In this document: piece after piece, positions 25,833 through 34,093 of the stretch
Layout: each line of letters opens with the position of its first letter
How positions within the stretch are numbered: the first letter of the stretch is position 1
Origin: Deltaproteobacteria bacterium
GTDB lineage: Bacteria > Myxococcota_A > Polyangia > Polyangiales > Ga0077539
Length of the DNA stretch: 64,000 bases
Assembly (NCBI GenBank): GCA_030694465.1
Contig: JAUXYJ010000094.1
Span: 51,286 to 115,285 of the forward strand
Direction of reading: 5' to 3'
Notes under the pieces: model-generated
The model's database searches: none
The model's input: the letters and a program-made list of their open reading frames with translations, nothing else
What the model was told of the DNA's origin: nothing
Translations under genes and position numbers: made by a program

Positions 25833-28564
25833 CGTGACCACTCTCCGCGCAGGCCCAGATTGGGAAACAGCGGCAAGCCCGTGAGCGGCTGGCTCTCGGT
25901 GTAGTTGTAATTGTACTGCACGCCCTCTTGGTTCTGAGCGTTGTACGAGTTGATGAGCTCGACAAAGAAGGCCATCGATCCCCAAGAGAACGTCCAGGTT
26001 TTATCCACGCGAAGGTCGAGCTGATGAAAGTAAGGGTTGCGCTCGGTCGCGCGTGCTCCGTTGACCTGCGAGTACATAAACCCGTTGGCGTCGTAGATCG
26101 CGCCCACCACAGGGGTGCGAGGCGAGCCTGTGACCAACCGAAAGCGCGCGCCCGCTTCCCAACCTGCGGCGATCCTGAAGCTGCCGAGCACCGTGAGAAT
26201 GTGCGTCTGGTCGCCCGAGTACAGGTACTCGTCTTGGCCTGCTCCGTCGCGCCGCGTCGCGCGCAAGAGCGTGTACGCGACCCAGCCAAAGAAGCGCTCG
26301 CTGGGGCGATGGCGCAGCAAGATCTCGGCGCCGTACACAAGGCCGGTGCCATTGTTGTTGTAGGGCGGCGGCGGGTTTTGCGCGAAGAGCTGCGAGGTCG
26401 GCGTCGCGACCACGAGGCGATCGAGCACTTTGACAAAGGTCTCGACCGAGACGTTGATGTAGGGCGAAAAAACGTGCTCAAATCCAAGGGTTGCGTGCGT
26501 CGCGCGCTGACCGTCGAGGTTGGGGTTTCCGATGGTCTGGCCGCCAAACGCGGTGTTGGGTGCCCTCGAGGACTCTTGGCCTGAGGGCTGCTGCGTAAAG
26601 AGCCCCAGACCGCCCTTGATCGCCCAAGTTCGGCTGATGTCCCAGCGCGCGCTCGCTCGCGGCGAGAGAGACCACTGACGGATCGCGGCGTAGTAGTCCA
26701 GACGGATGCCGGGCACGACGCGCAGACCAGGCTGCGGTGTGAGCTCGGCCTCGGCGTAGAGCGCAGGGAGATACGCGCCACCGGTAAACGACGTTGAAAT
26801 TCGCTGAGCAGACGAGATCGGCTGGCCCGGCTGCGCGCGCACGGCGTCGAGGGTTGTGTTGCTCGGGTTCCACTGCCAGTCCATGCCGACGTTCAAACGA
26901 GCGCCGGGGCGGAGCGTGTGCGAGAGCTCGTAGCGGATGTTTTGTGGGACGATTTGCTGGTCCAATCGCAGGAGTTCACCCGCGGCGAGGCTCAGCCCGG
27001 TGATCCCAAACGAGTACATCAAGCGCCCCTGGGTGCCCGGCGCGATGTCATGGCTCCAGAGCAATTGCGCGATGTGGTAGCGCGTCGCGAGCGACACATT
27101 GCCTGCAAAACTAGGCGCATTGTCACCAGGCCGCCGAAAGAGAATCGAGAGCGCGTCGTCGGTGCCAAAGATCGAGAACCGCAGCTTGTGGTTGCGATGA
27201 GGTCGCCACTCGAGCACGCCTTGGTAGTCGTAGTACACCGGCGCGGCCGTCACTCCCACGCTGTCGATGTTGCTCAAGACCGCGTTGAGGATCACGTCGA
27301 CGTAGCTTCGGCGGCCCGCGATCGCGAAGGTCAAATTGGGAAGGATCGCGCCCTCGACGAAGAGCGACGCGTCGATGGCCGAGACGTTGACCACGCCGCG
27401 GATGCCGTGATCGCGCGGCGATCGCAGGCCCACATCGACGACACCGCCCATGGCGCGGCCAAAGCGCGCCGAGAAGTTTCCCGGGTAAAAATCAATGCGA
27501 TCGAGCATCTCGGTCTGGATCACGCTCGACAGTCCGCCGAAGTGATAGAGCAGCGGGACGCTCGTGCCGTCGACCAACACCGTCGTGTCCGCGGGCGCGC
27601 TTCCGCGCACAATCAAAGCGCCGGACAAGAACGCGCCGCGCGAGAGGCCGGGCAGGTTTTGGATCGCTCGGAGCGCGTCTCCGCCGGTGCCAGGGATCCG
27701 CGTGATCTCTCGGCGCTCGAGCGTTGTGCGGGTCACCTCTCGGGCCACACGGCGGCCTCGCACGGTGACACCCTGGTCGTCGTCGTCTCCGGGGGGCGGG
27801 ACCGCAGGGAGCGCGGGCACGCCGGGACCTGCGGGAGTCGCAACGGCCTGCACAATCGCAGGCAATCGGTAGATCACCTGCACATCGTCGCGGGGATAAA
27901 TTCTCTCGGTCGTGCGAAAATCTCCGAAGCCTTCGCGCCGAACGCGGATGTCGTAGCGGCCCACGCGTGCGAGCGAAAACGAGAACGTCCCGTCGGCTGC
28001 GCTGGTCGCCTCGAGAGGCGCTTGCTCGCCTTCTTGGAGCGTCAACACTGCGCCCGCGACGGGATGGTTTGCGCTGTCGCGGACGACGCCGCGGAGGCGC
28101 GCAGCGGGCTCTGCCTCGGCGGGCTGTGCGGCGGTCAATCGAAAGCGATACCGATAGCGAATTCGCACAGCAACGGGCTGTCCGGCTTGGCGCGCGGGGG
28201 CAAACCCGAACCGCGTCAGCGCCTCGGCCGCGGCGCGATCAAACGCCTCGCCAGCGCCCTCGATCACACGCACGTCTGCGACTGCGCCATCGATCCCCAC
28301 GGTGAGCTCAAGCAGGACCGTGGCCTCTCGTGCGGCCGCACGCTCCGCCGCGGGATACTCGGCCTCGGCAAAGCGGAGCACGCGAGGGGGACCGTCGGGC
28401 TCGGCCGCGGAGGCGTCTCCCACGCCGGCGTCGTCGCCTCGGGTAGTCCCGACCGAGAAAGCGCCTTGAGCGAATCCGTGGGTTGATGCGAGCAAAATCG
28501 CGGCGCCTAAGGGCGCGCGTGTGAGGCTCGCGAGGCGAGCACGGAGTCTTGGAGGCGAGCGCAC
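25829..28564 (-). CDS. TonB-dependent receptor with N-terminal TonB-C and carboxypeptidase-like domains
   Basis: 911 residues, GTG start at 28564, signal peptide to about residue 33. Next comes a TonB C-terminal-like domain (about 60-142; TVGIDGAVADVRVIEGAGEA), then a carboxypeptidase regulatory-like domain (about 155-230; LRGVVRDSANHPVAGAVLTL), a plug domain (RIPGTGGDALRAIQNLPGLS, VLVDGTSVPLLYHFGG) and a 22-strand-type beta barrel ending in aromatic strands. Such receptors import large or rare nutrients across the outer membrane using TonB energy. The N-terminal TonB-like domain is unusual, as it normally belongs to the energising partner. The substrate is unknown. A TonB-like protein is encoded at 30692-32014. 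Confidence 0.9.
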   Translation of the reverse strand: MRSPPRLRARLASLTRAPLGAAILLASTHGFAQGAFSVGTTRGDDAGVGDASAAEPDGPPRVLRFAEAEYPAAERAAAREATVLLELTVGIDGAVADVRVIEGAGEAFDRAAAEALTRFGFAPARQAGQPVAVRIRYRYRFRLTAAQPAEAEPAARLRGVVRDSANHPVAGAVLTLQEGEQAPLEATSAADGTFSFSLARVGRYDIRVRREGFGDFRTTERIYPRDDVQVIYRLPAIVQAVATPAGPGVPALPAVPPPGDDDDQGVTVRGRRVAREVTRTTLERREITRIPGTGGDALRAIQNLPGLSRGAFLSGALIVRGSAPADTTVLVDGTSVPLLYHFGGLSSVIQTEMLDRIDFYPGNFSARFGRAMGGVVDVGLRSPRDHGIRGVVNVSAIDASLFVEGAILPNLTFAIAGRRSYVDVILNAVLSNIDSVGVTAAPVYYDYQGVLEWRPHRNHKLRFSIFGTDDALSILFRRPGDNAPSFAGNVSLATRYHIAQLLWSHDIAPGTQGRLMYSFGITGLSLAAGELLRLDQQIVPQNIRYELSHTLRPGARLNVGMDWQWNPSNTTLDAVRAQPGQPISSAQRISTSFTGGAYLPALYAEAELTPQPGLRVVPGIRLDYYAAIRQWSLSPRASARWDISRTWAIKGGLGLFTQQPSGQESSRAPNTAFGGQTIGNPNLDGQRATHATLGFEHVFSPYINVSVETFVKVLDRLVVATPTSQLFAQNPPPPYNNNGTGLVYGAEILLRHRPSERFFGWVAYTLLRATRRDGAGQDEYLYSGDQTHILTVLGSFRIAAGWEAGARFRLVTGSPRTPVVGAIYDANGFMYSQVNGARATERNPYFHQLDLRVDKTWTFSWGSMAFFVELINSYNAQNQEGVQYNYNYTESQPLTGLPLFPNLGLRGEWSR

Positions 28565-28693
28565 GGCCAGATGTCCATGCCACTGACACGCGTCGCTGGC
28601 AACGGTTTGCGGTGCGCAAGGTCGTCGCTGTGGGCGCGTCTCGATGTGCTACGCTCTGCGGGCTCTTCGCGTGTGTCCTAGAGTTGCTGGAGT

Positions 28694-30064
28694 GTGTACG
28701 TGGCCGACGAGATGCCGAAAGGGCGATTTGCCCGGGGATTGAAGCTCGTAACGCTTGCTGCCAAGGAGCTACCCATGCTTGGCGAACGCGTTGTGACTGG
28801 GCGAAAACTAGATGACCGAGACAAAGAACGTCTCAAGAACTCGGCGGAGCAAGCCGCCAAGGTGCTAGGCGATTTGCGCGGCCTCGCGCTCAAAATGGGT
28901 CAGACGCTGTCGTACGTTGACGGCATCTTGCCGCCGCAGGCGACTGACACGTACCAGAAGGCGCTCGCGAAGCTGCAAAACGCTGCGCCGACGGTGTCTT
29001 TTGACGAGATCAAGGTCGAGCTTGAGCGTGGGCTTGGGCGGCCGTTTGAAGAAGTGTTTGTGAGCTTCGAGCAGACACCCATTGCGGCGGCTTCGATTGG
29101 CCAAGTGCACCGCGCGGTGATCGCAGTGGACGGGGTCGAGACGTCGGTCGCGGTCAAGATTCAGTATCCGGGGATTAGCCAGGCGCTCGGGAGCGACCTG
29201 AAAAACCTCGAGGTGATGCGCCCTGTGCTCGCGATGATGGCCCCAGGGGCGGACACCGCGGGCGGCATGGACGAGGTGGTCGAGCGGATCGCAGAAGAGC
29301 TCGATTATCGCTGCGAAGCGGACAACCAAGAGAAGTTCGCGGCCCTTGTGGCGGGGTACCCAGACGTGGTGGTTCCGCGGGTATTTCGCTCGCACAGTGG
29401 GACGAATGTGTTGACCACTGAGTTTGTCGAGGGGCGCTCGATCCGCGAGATCGCGGCAGAGGGCGACCAAGCGCTTCGCGACCGCGTGGGCCGCGCGATC
29501 TTTCGGTTTACGCTCGGAAACGCGTTTACCAAGGGCGTGTTTAACACGGACCCACACCCTGGAAACTACATCGTGCGCCCCGATGGCCAGGTGGCATTTT
29601 TGGACTTTGGTTCGGTCAAGTGGCTGCCTAAAGAGCTGCAAAAACCCTGGCGAGAGCTCGCGGAGCACCTGGTCCGTGGCGAGCTAGATCTCTGGCGCGA
29701 GAAGGGCTCGAAGCTCTTGGGCATGGACCACATGGACCCGCGCGCGCGTGAGATTAACCAGGAATATCAGCTGTATTCAGCAGCGGCGATCGCCAAGAAC
29801 GAAGAGGTCACGATCGACCGTGACCTGCTTCGTGATGCCGTCCAACAGGGTGCCGCGACGGTCAAGAAGGTCATCAAAGAGCTAGGCGTCATGCCCACAC
29901 GCGGAAAGACCATGCGGATGCCTCCGCACTTTGTGATGGCTGCGCGCATGCAGATTGGTCTCTTTGCGGTCCTCGCGCAGCTCCGTTGCCGCGCCAACTG
30001 GAACCAAATCTTGCGCGAGATGCTCGACGCGACCGAAGTGAAATCGACGAGCCCAGCGCCGTGA
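28694..30064 (+). CDS. ABC1/UbiB-family atypical kinase
   Basis: 456 residues. ABC1 (AarF/UbiB/COQ8) proteins are atypical kinases or ATPases linked to quinone and lipid metabolism. The family-specific KxGQ motif appears as LALKMGQTLSYVDG (about 57-70), the Ala-rich nucleotide loop as AAASIGQVHRA (about 136), the catalytic region as FNTDPHPGNYIV and the metal site as FLDFG. The GTG at 28694 is listed; an ATG at 28712 is equally possible because no strong ribosome site separates them. It diverges from the TonB-receptor operon across a 129-base gap. Its downstream neighbour overlaps by four bases (GTGA). A role in menaquinone-dependent membrane physiology is plausible but not shown. Confidence 0.9.
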   Translation: MYVADEMPKGRFARGLKLVTLAAKELPMLGERVVTGRKLDDRDKERLKNSAEQAAKVLGDLRGLALKMGQTLSYVDGILPPQATDTYQKALAKLQNAAPTVSFDEIKVELERGLGRPFEEVFVSFEQTPIAAASIGQVHRAVIAVDGVETSVAVKIQYPGISQALGSDLKNLEVMRPVLAMMAPGADTAGGMDEVVERIAEELDYRCEADNQEKFAALVAGYPDVVVPRVFRSHSGTNVLTTEFVEGRSIREIAAEGDQALRDRVGRAIFRFTLGNAFTKGVFNTDPHPGNYIVRPDGQVAFLDFGSVKWLPKELQKPWRELAEHLVRGELDLWREKGSKLLGMDHMDPRAREINQEYQLYSAAAIAKNEEVTIDRDLLRDAVQQGAATVKKVIKELGVMPTRGKTMRMPPHFVMAARMQIGLFAVLAQLRCRANWNQILREMLDATEVKSTSPAP

Positions 30065-30630
30065 GACGCACCCGGGGCAACACACTTTGGTCTGCAATTT
30101 TGCTCACCGCTTGTGCCAGTCCGGTGAGCTCTCTCGACGCGAGCGATGGGTCGTCCGACGCGAGCGTTGCGCGCCAGGACGTTGACGTTGTCTCTGCGGA
30201 CGGCGCGCGCGATGGGACGTCGGGCGATACAGCCCCTGTGATCGACGCGGCGCGCGCGGCAGATGCCATCGAGCCCGACGCCGAGGTCGTCAACACGGGG
30301 CGCTGCGGCGACCCTGTGCGCGCGTGCCTCTGCGCGTGCGCGGGAAGCGCAGCGTGTCAACAGACCTGCGTAAACACTGACGAGACGTGCTCGTCGTGCC
30401 TGTACGACAGCCTGGGGATGTGCTGCCCAATGGAGAGCAGCGTGTTTGAGACCTGCATCCTGGACTCGATGTGCGAGACCGACGCGTGTGTGCTTGAGCG
30501 TTGTGGGGGTCAGTACGCATCGCTCCAAAATTGCGCCCGCCGACGTGAGCGCGAGCCCGCTTGCCTAGTGCACGTACAGCGCTGCCTCGGCGACGATTAT
30601 CCGTCGATTCGCTGCCCCGCGAGCATGTGA
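30061..30630 (+). CDS. Cys-rich lipoprotein, function unknown
   Basis: 189 residues from a GTG that overlaps the ABC1 gene stop. The signal ends SAILLTAC (lipobox LTAC). An Asp/Ser/Ala-rich linker (about 25-80) leads to a compact Cys-rich domain with 16 or so Cys residues (CLCACAGSAACQQTC, ETCSSCLYDSLGMCC, CILDSMCETDAC). Similar Asp/Ser linkers followed by disulfide-rich domains are common in surface lipoproteins of Myxococcota. No specific family is recognised. Confidence 0.7.
   Translation: MRRTRGNTLWSAILLTACASPVSSLDASDGSSDASVARQDVDVVSADGARDGTSGDTAPVIDAARAADAIEPDAEVVNTGRCGDPVRACLCACAGSAACQQTCVNTDETCSSCLYDSLGMCCPMESSVFETCILDSMCETDACVLERCGGQYASLQNCARRREREPACLVHVQRCLGDDYPSIRCPASM
30094..30103. 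repeat. AT-rich decamer GCAATTTTGC
   Basis: Exact copy of the recurrent decamer in the signal-peptide codons of the Cys-rich lipoprotein (Ala-Ile-Leu). Confidence 0.6.
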
Positions 30631-30691
30631 GCCAGACCGCGACGATGGAGCGTCCAGCGTGGGCAGACCTGGTACGCGACAGCGCGCGCAG

Positions 30692-32014
30692 ATGACCTAC
30701 ACTACGGTGTCTGTGAAGAAGCAACTGCGCGCTTGGTGGTGGGCGGCATCGCTCTTGGCTCACGTGGGGCTCGGGGTGGTCGCGACCGTCGCTCCGAGCC
30801 CTCAGGTACCAGTGACTCGACGCGAAGTGCTGCTATTTGACAGCGTTTCTCTGCCGCACGAGCGCACAGATCACGCTGCCTCGATCGACACAAGCGACGC
30901 CGGAGCGCTGCGCGCGAGCGCGCAATCGGCGACCCCTTCACCGCAAAACGTCAGCGAAATTGCAGGCAATCACAACGCACAGAACGTCGACAGTCGCGAG
31001 CGCGGTGAGCGCGGTGACGGCCGCTCGGCGCAGCAGACACAAGATATGATCTCGCGTACAGACCGCATCGAGGCGTCGAGAGAGCTGCAAAATCACGTAG
31101 ATCTTGCGCAGGTGGGGCGGATCCGCACCGCCCGTGAGCGGGCGAGCTGGCAAGACGAGCGGCGCACTCCGACGCCGGGTGACGACGCGCACGTGGGGCT
31201 CCAGGCGGGCGAGCTCTGGATTCGGGTGCGTCCTGCGCCCGCGAGGCCCGCAGTTGGCCGAGACACTGCACAAACCCAGAGCACCCAGGCGCGGGCAGGC
31301 GCGCAGCCACAGAGCGCGATCTTGCCTGGAGAAACACAGCGCGTTCGTGAATGGGTTGCGCCCGGGAGCGTCGCGCAGAGCGCGCGCGGCGCGAGCACCG
31401 CGGCGGGCTCGGACCGGACACCTCGGGGACAGACAGCGCTCGCACATGTCAACCACGTCGAGGGGCACGCCTCGACTCCGAGCGAGACGCTGGCCGAGAG
31501 GCCCTCGGACACGACCGACGCGCTCGCCCTCGCCCGCAGCCTCGCCCAATCCGCCCTCACTGCGAGCCCTCACGGGGGCGTCGAGCGCGCAAACGGCGGC
31601 GGTGGCGTGGGCGGTGGGGGGGCGGCCGGCAGCGGCGGTGGCGTGGGCGAAGGCGGCCACGCGCGCGCGGTGAGTGACGGAGACGGGTGGCTGTCACTGA
31701 GCTCGCCCGAGCCGCGCTATCGCCGGTATTTTCTGGCGCTCCGGCGCGTGCTGGTGCGGTTGACGCGTGACGCTTTTCCGCAGCGGGCTGCGCTGGATCT
31801 TGAGCAAGGCACGGTGATCGTCGAGCTTAGGATTGAGCCCGATGGGCGCATCGCGGTGACACGGTTTGCGCGGAGATCGGGCATCGACGGGTTTGACCGC
31901 AACGTGGCACGCGCACTGGACGGGGCGATGGGTCCAGCGATTCCGCCTGATGTTTCGCAGGGTCCGATGCGTGTTCGATACGAGCGTCGAGAGAGCAACC
32001 CCATCGTCCGGTGA
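30692..32014 (+). CDS. TonB/TolA-like energy-transducing protein
   Basis: 440 residues. A single N-terminal membrane anchor (WWWAASLLAHVGLGVVATVA, about 15-35) is followed by about 290 residues of low-complexity polar sequence, a Gly-rich hinge (GGGGVGGGGAAGSGGGVGEGG region near 310) and a C-terminal TonB/TolA domain. That domain contains RYFLALRRVLVRLTRDAFP and VELRIEPDGRIAVTRFARRSG. The long middle would span the periplasm. It most likely energises a TonB-dependent receptor such as the one at 25829-28564, but no ExbB/ExbD genes are nearby. The ATG at 30692 is preferred; a GTG at 30707 would also keep the anchor. Confidence 0.82.
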   Translation: MTYTTVSVKKQLRAWWWAASLLAHVGLGVVATVAPSPQVPVTRREVLLFDSVSLPHERTDHAASIDTSDAGALRASAQSATPSPQNVSEIAGNHNAQNVDSRERGERGDGRSAQQTQDMISRTDRIEASRELQNHVDLAQVGRIRTARERASWQDERRTPTPGDDAHVGLQAGELWIRVRPAPARPAVGRDTAQTQSTQARAGAQPQSAILPGETQRVREWVAPGSVAQSARGASTAAGSDRTPRGQTALAHVNHVEGHASTPSETLAERPSDTTDALALARSLAQSALTASPHGGVERANGGGGVGGGGAAGSGGGVGEGGHARAVSDGDGWLSLSSPEPRYRRYFLALRRVLVRLTRDAFPQRAALDLEQGTVIVELRIEPDGRIAVTRFARRSGIDGFDRNVARALDGAMGPAIPPDVSQGPMRVRYERRESNPIVR

Positions 32015-32038
32015 GCGAGGACGGCGCTCAGGGGGTGC

Positions 32039-33574
32039 TCAGCCGTTGTTGCGTGTACGCGCGGGGGTCGGCGAGATCACCTGCGGATGGGAAGAGATCC
32101 TGGGGCTCACCGCAAAGAGGGTCGAGTCCTGCGCGCCGTGCGCACCGTCCACGGGCGCGTCGTGCTGGTCGTCGTAGCGCTCGGACTCGTGAGATCCGAG
32201 CAAAATCGCAGCTGCGACGTCCATGAACCGCCGCAGTTTCTCTTCACTGGGGAAGACAAAATTCACATGCCGCAGCGTCGAGCCCGCGAGCGACAAGTGA
32301 ATCCGTAGCGCGCTCACCATGGCGTCCGCGCTCGCCTCGATTGGCACGCCGTGCGTACCGGTCGCGATCGCGGGCAGCCCAATCGACGTGAACCCGGCAC
32401 GCTCTGCAAGCCACAGCGCGCGGCTTGTCGCCCGGGCCACGCAGCTCACCTCTTGCCAACCCCCGACGGCGTGCAGCACGGCTCTTGCGCGCAGGGTCCC
32501 AGCGCTGGTTTGGACGCAGTCACCGAGCGCTCTGGGGCCAAGCGCCATGGCCTCGCGCTCGATGGTGTCTCCGCCTGCGAGGCGAATGGCGTCGGCCAAA
32601 CTCGCGCGCATTGAGAGGTCACTGTTGGCGCTGTTGACGATCGCGTCGACGTCACAATCGGTGAGATCTCCCACGCAGAACGTGATTTGCGCGGGACCCA
32701 TTTCGAAGGTCCGAGCGCCCGTTCGCACATGTCGCACCGTCGGACGCGTCGCCTGCGCGAGGGACGCGAGCTGAGCCCATGGCTGGGTCATCCCGCTGAA
32801 GCGCGCGTCAACACGACGCGCGAGCATCCGCGAGAGCACATGCTGAAAAAACGCTTCTTCGGGCGTAATCGCTGGCGGAAACACCGGCACCGCGTCGGCT
32901 CTGAGCGACTCAACCGAGGAGGCAAAGGGCAAGCGACCATAGCGCAAGAAAAAGCCCGTAGCGCCCAAGGCGTACACGTCTGCGCGCCGGTCAATGGACT
33001 CACCGAGCCACTGCTCTGGGGCCATAAATCCTGGAGTTCCTGCGGGATTCGCGGTCGCACTGCTCGCGGCGACTGCGACACCAAAGTCACCCACTTTGAC
33101 CCGCGCGTGCCCGTGACCAAAGAGGTTTGAGGGCTTGACGTCGCAGTGGACCACGCCGCCCTGATGGGCTGCGTGCAGTCCCTCGGCGGACTGCGCGAGC
33201 ACGTCTGTCACGAGCCACAGCGGGAGGGGTCGCTTGTGCACCTCCCGGCGTTGCTGCTCGAACTCACTGAGATCTACCCCGTCGACGTACTCTTCGACGA
33301 GGTAGGGCAGCGACTCGGCGTCCGTCTCGGGCGGCGTGTACACACCGACATCGACCACGCGCACGATCCGCGGCGAGGTCAATCGTGCGGCCAATCGCGC
33401 TTCTTGGAGGAGCCTCGCGTAGCGCACTTCGAACTCGCGATCGACCGAGGTGTGCAGCGTCTTGATCACGACAGGGATCGCGAGGTCGGTGTGGCGAGCG
33501 AGCCAGACCTCGCTCATTCCGCCGCGCGAAACGCTGCCCCAAACGTGATAGCTCTTGATCTGCGCGTCCCTCAT
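32039..33574 (-). CDS. Ser/Thr protein kinase fused to a macro domain
   Basis: 511 residues. Kinase domain about 8-270: Gly loop GSVSRGGMSEV (13-23), VIKTL with Lys38, catalytic HCDVKPSN (143-150), DFG (163-165) and APEQW. No membrane segment follows. Residues about 290-480 form a macro domain: FCVGDLTDCDVDAIVNSANS (299-318) holds the Asp and Asn that bind ADP-ribose, and IGLPAIATGTHGVP (398-411) the phosphate loop. Macro domains bind or remove ADP-ribose or bind related nucleotides. The fusion suggests that phosphorylation is linked to ADP-ribose signalling; the target is unknown. The ATG at 33574 is used; an in-frame GTG two codons upstream is possible. Confidence 0.88.
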   Translation of the reverse strand: MRDAQIKSYHVWGSVSRGGMSEVWLARHTDLAIPVVIKTLHTSVDREFEVRYARLLQEARLAARLTSPRIVRVVDVGVYTPPETDAESLPYLVEEYVDGVDLSEFEQQRREVHKRPLPLWLVTDVLAQSAEGLHAAHQGGVVHCDVKPSNLFGHGHARVKVGDFGVAVAASSATANPAGTPGFMAPEQWLGESIDRRADVYALGATGFFLRYGRLPFASSVESLRADAVPVFPPAITPEEAFFQHVLSRMLARRVDARFSGMTQPWAQLASLAQATRPTVRHVRTGARTFEMGPAQITFCVGDLTDCDVDAIVNSANSDLSMRASLADAIRLAGGDTIEREAMALGPRALGDCVQTSAGTLRARAVLHAVGGWQEVSCVARATSRALWLAERAGFTSIGLPAIATGTHGVPIEASADAMVSALRIHLSLAGSTLRHVNFVFPSEEKLRRFMDVAAAILLGSHESERYDDQHDAPVDGAHGAQDSTLFAVSPRISSHPQVISPTPARTRNNG

Positions 33575-33598
33575 AAGCACTCAATTTTGCGCGGGGCG

Positions 33599-34093
33599 TT
33601 AGCCCCCATGCTGCTCGGCGCGAGGCTGGCTTACGTTGCCATCTTCGACACGAAAGACGATCTTCCAGAGCGGGTAGGAGAATAAGAAATACACGACGAA
33701 CCCTGCGCCAAAATTCGCGATGAGGTCTGGCTTTCCGTGGAGCAAGAGCGCCGCAGGAAATCTCCCTTCTTGCGTGAGCGTCGTGAACCATCCGAGCAGA
33801 CCACGAAAGATCAGCACGGCGCCCACAAACGCGATGACCTCGATGAGCACAAACCAGCGGAGCTGCCGCTTGATGCTTCCCTCGGTCGCGCGAAACGCGA
33901 AGATCCGGTTGCCCAAAAACTGCGCACAGAGACCACAACCGAGCGCGAGCGCCTTGGCCACATAGGGGTTAAACCCCAGCACGCGGAGGCCCCCCAAGAG
34001 CACGCACGCGTCTACGGCGGTCGCCACAAGTCCCACAGAGACCGAGCGCCAAAACTGCCAGAATTCCTTGAGAAATTTGTCTTTCCGGCTCAC
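33599..34093 (-). CDS. GtrA-like membrane protein
   Basis: 164 residues with four membrane segments in the GtrA pattern: FWRSVSVGLVATAVDACVLL, the charged NRIFAFRATEG after segment two, and the last segment IANFGAGFVVYFLFSYPLWK. GtrA proteins help translocate lipid-linked sugars, often beside glycosyltransferases, but none is adjacent here. The GTG start at 34093 overlaps the peptidase stop by four bases, so it is translated after the DPP4-like gene. The substrate is unknown. Confidence 0.85.
   Translation of the reverse strand: MSRKDKFLKEFWQFWRSVSVGLVATAVDACVLLGGLRVLGFNPYVAKALALGCGLCAQFLGNRIFAFRATEGSIKRQLRWFVLIEVIAFVGAVLIFRGLLGWFTTLTQEGRFPAALLLHGKPDLIANFGAGFVVYFLFSYPLWKIVFRVEDGNVSQPRAEQHGG

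Noticed and set aside
26918..28486. 522-codon plus-strand open frame opposite the TonB-dependent receptor
   Set aside because: High-GC shadow frame: Arg/His-rich, no domain, and the opposite strand encodes a clear receptor.
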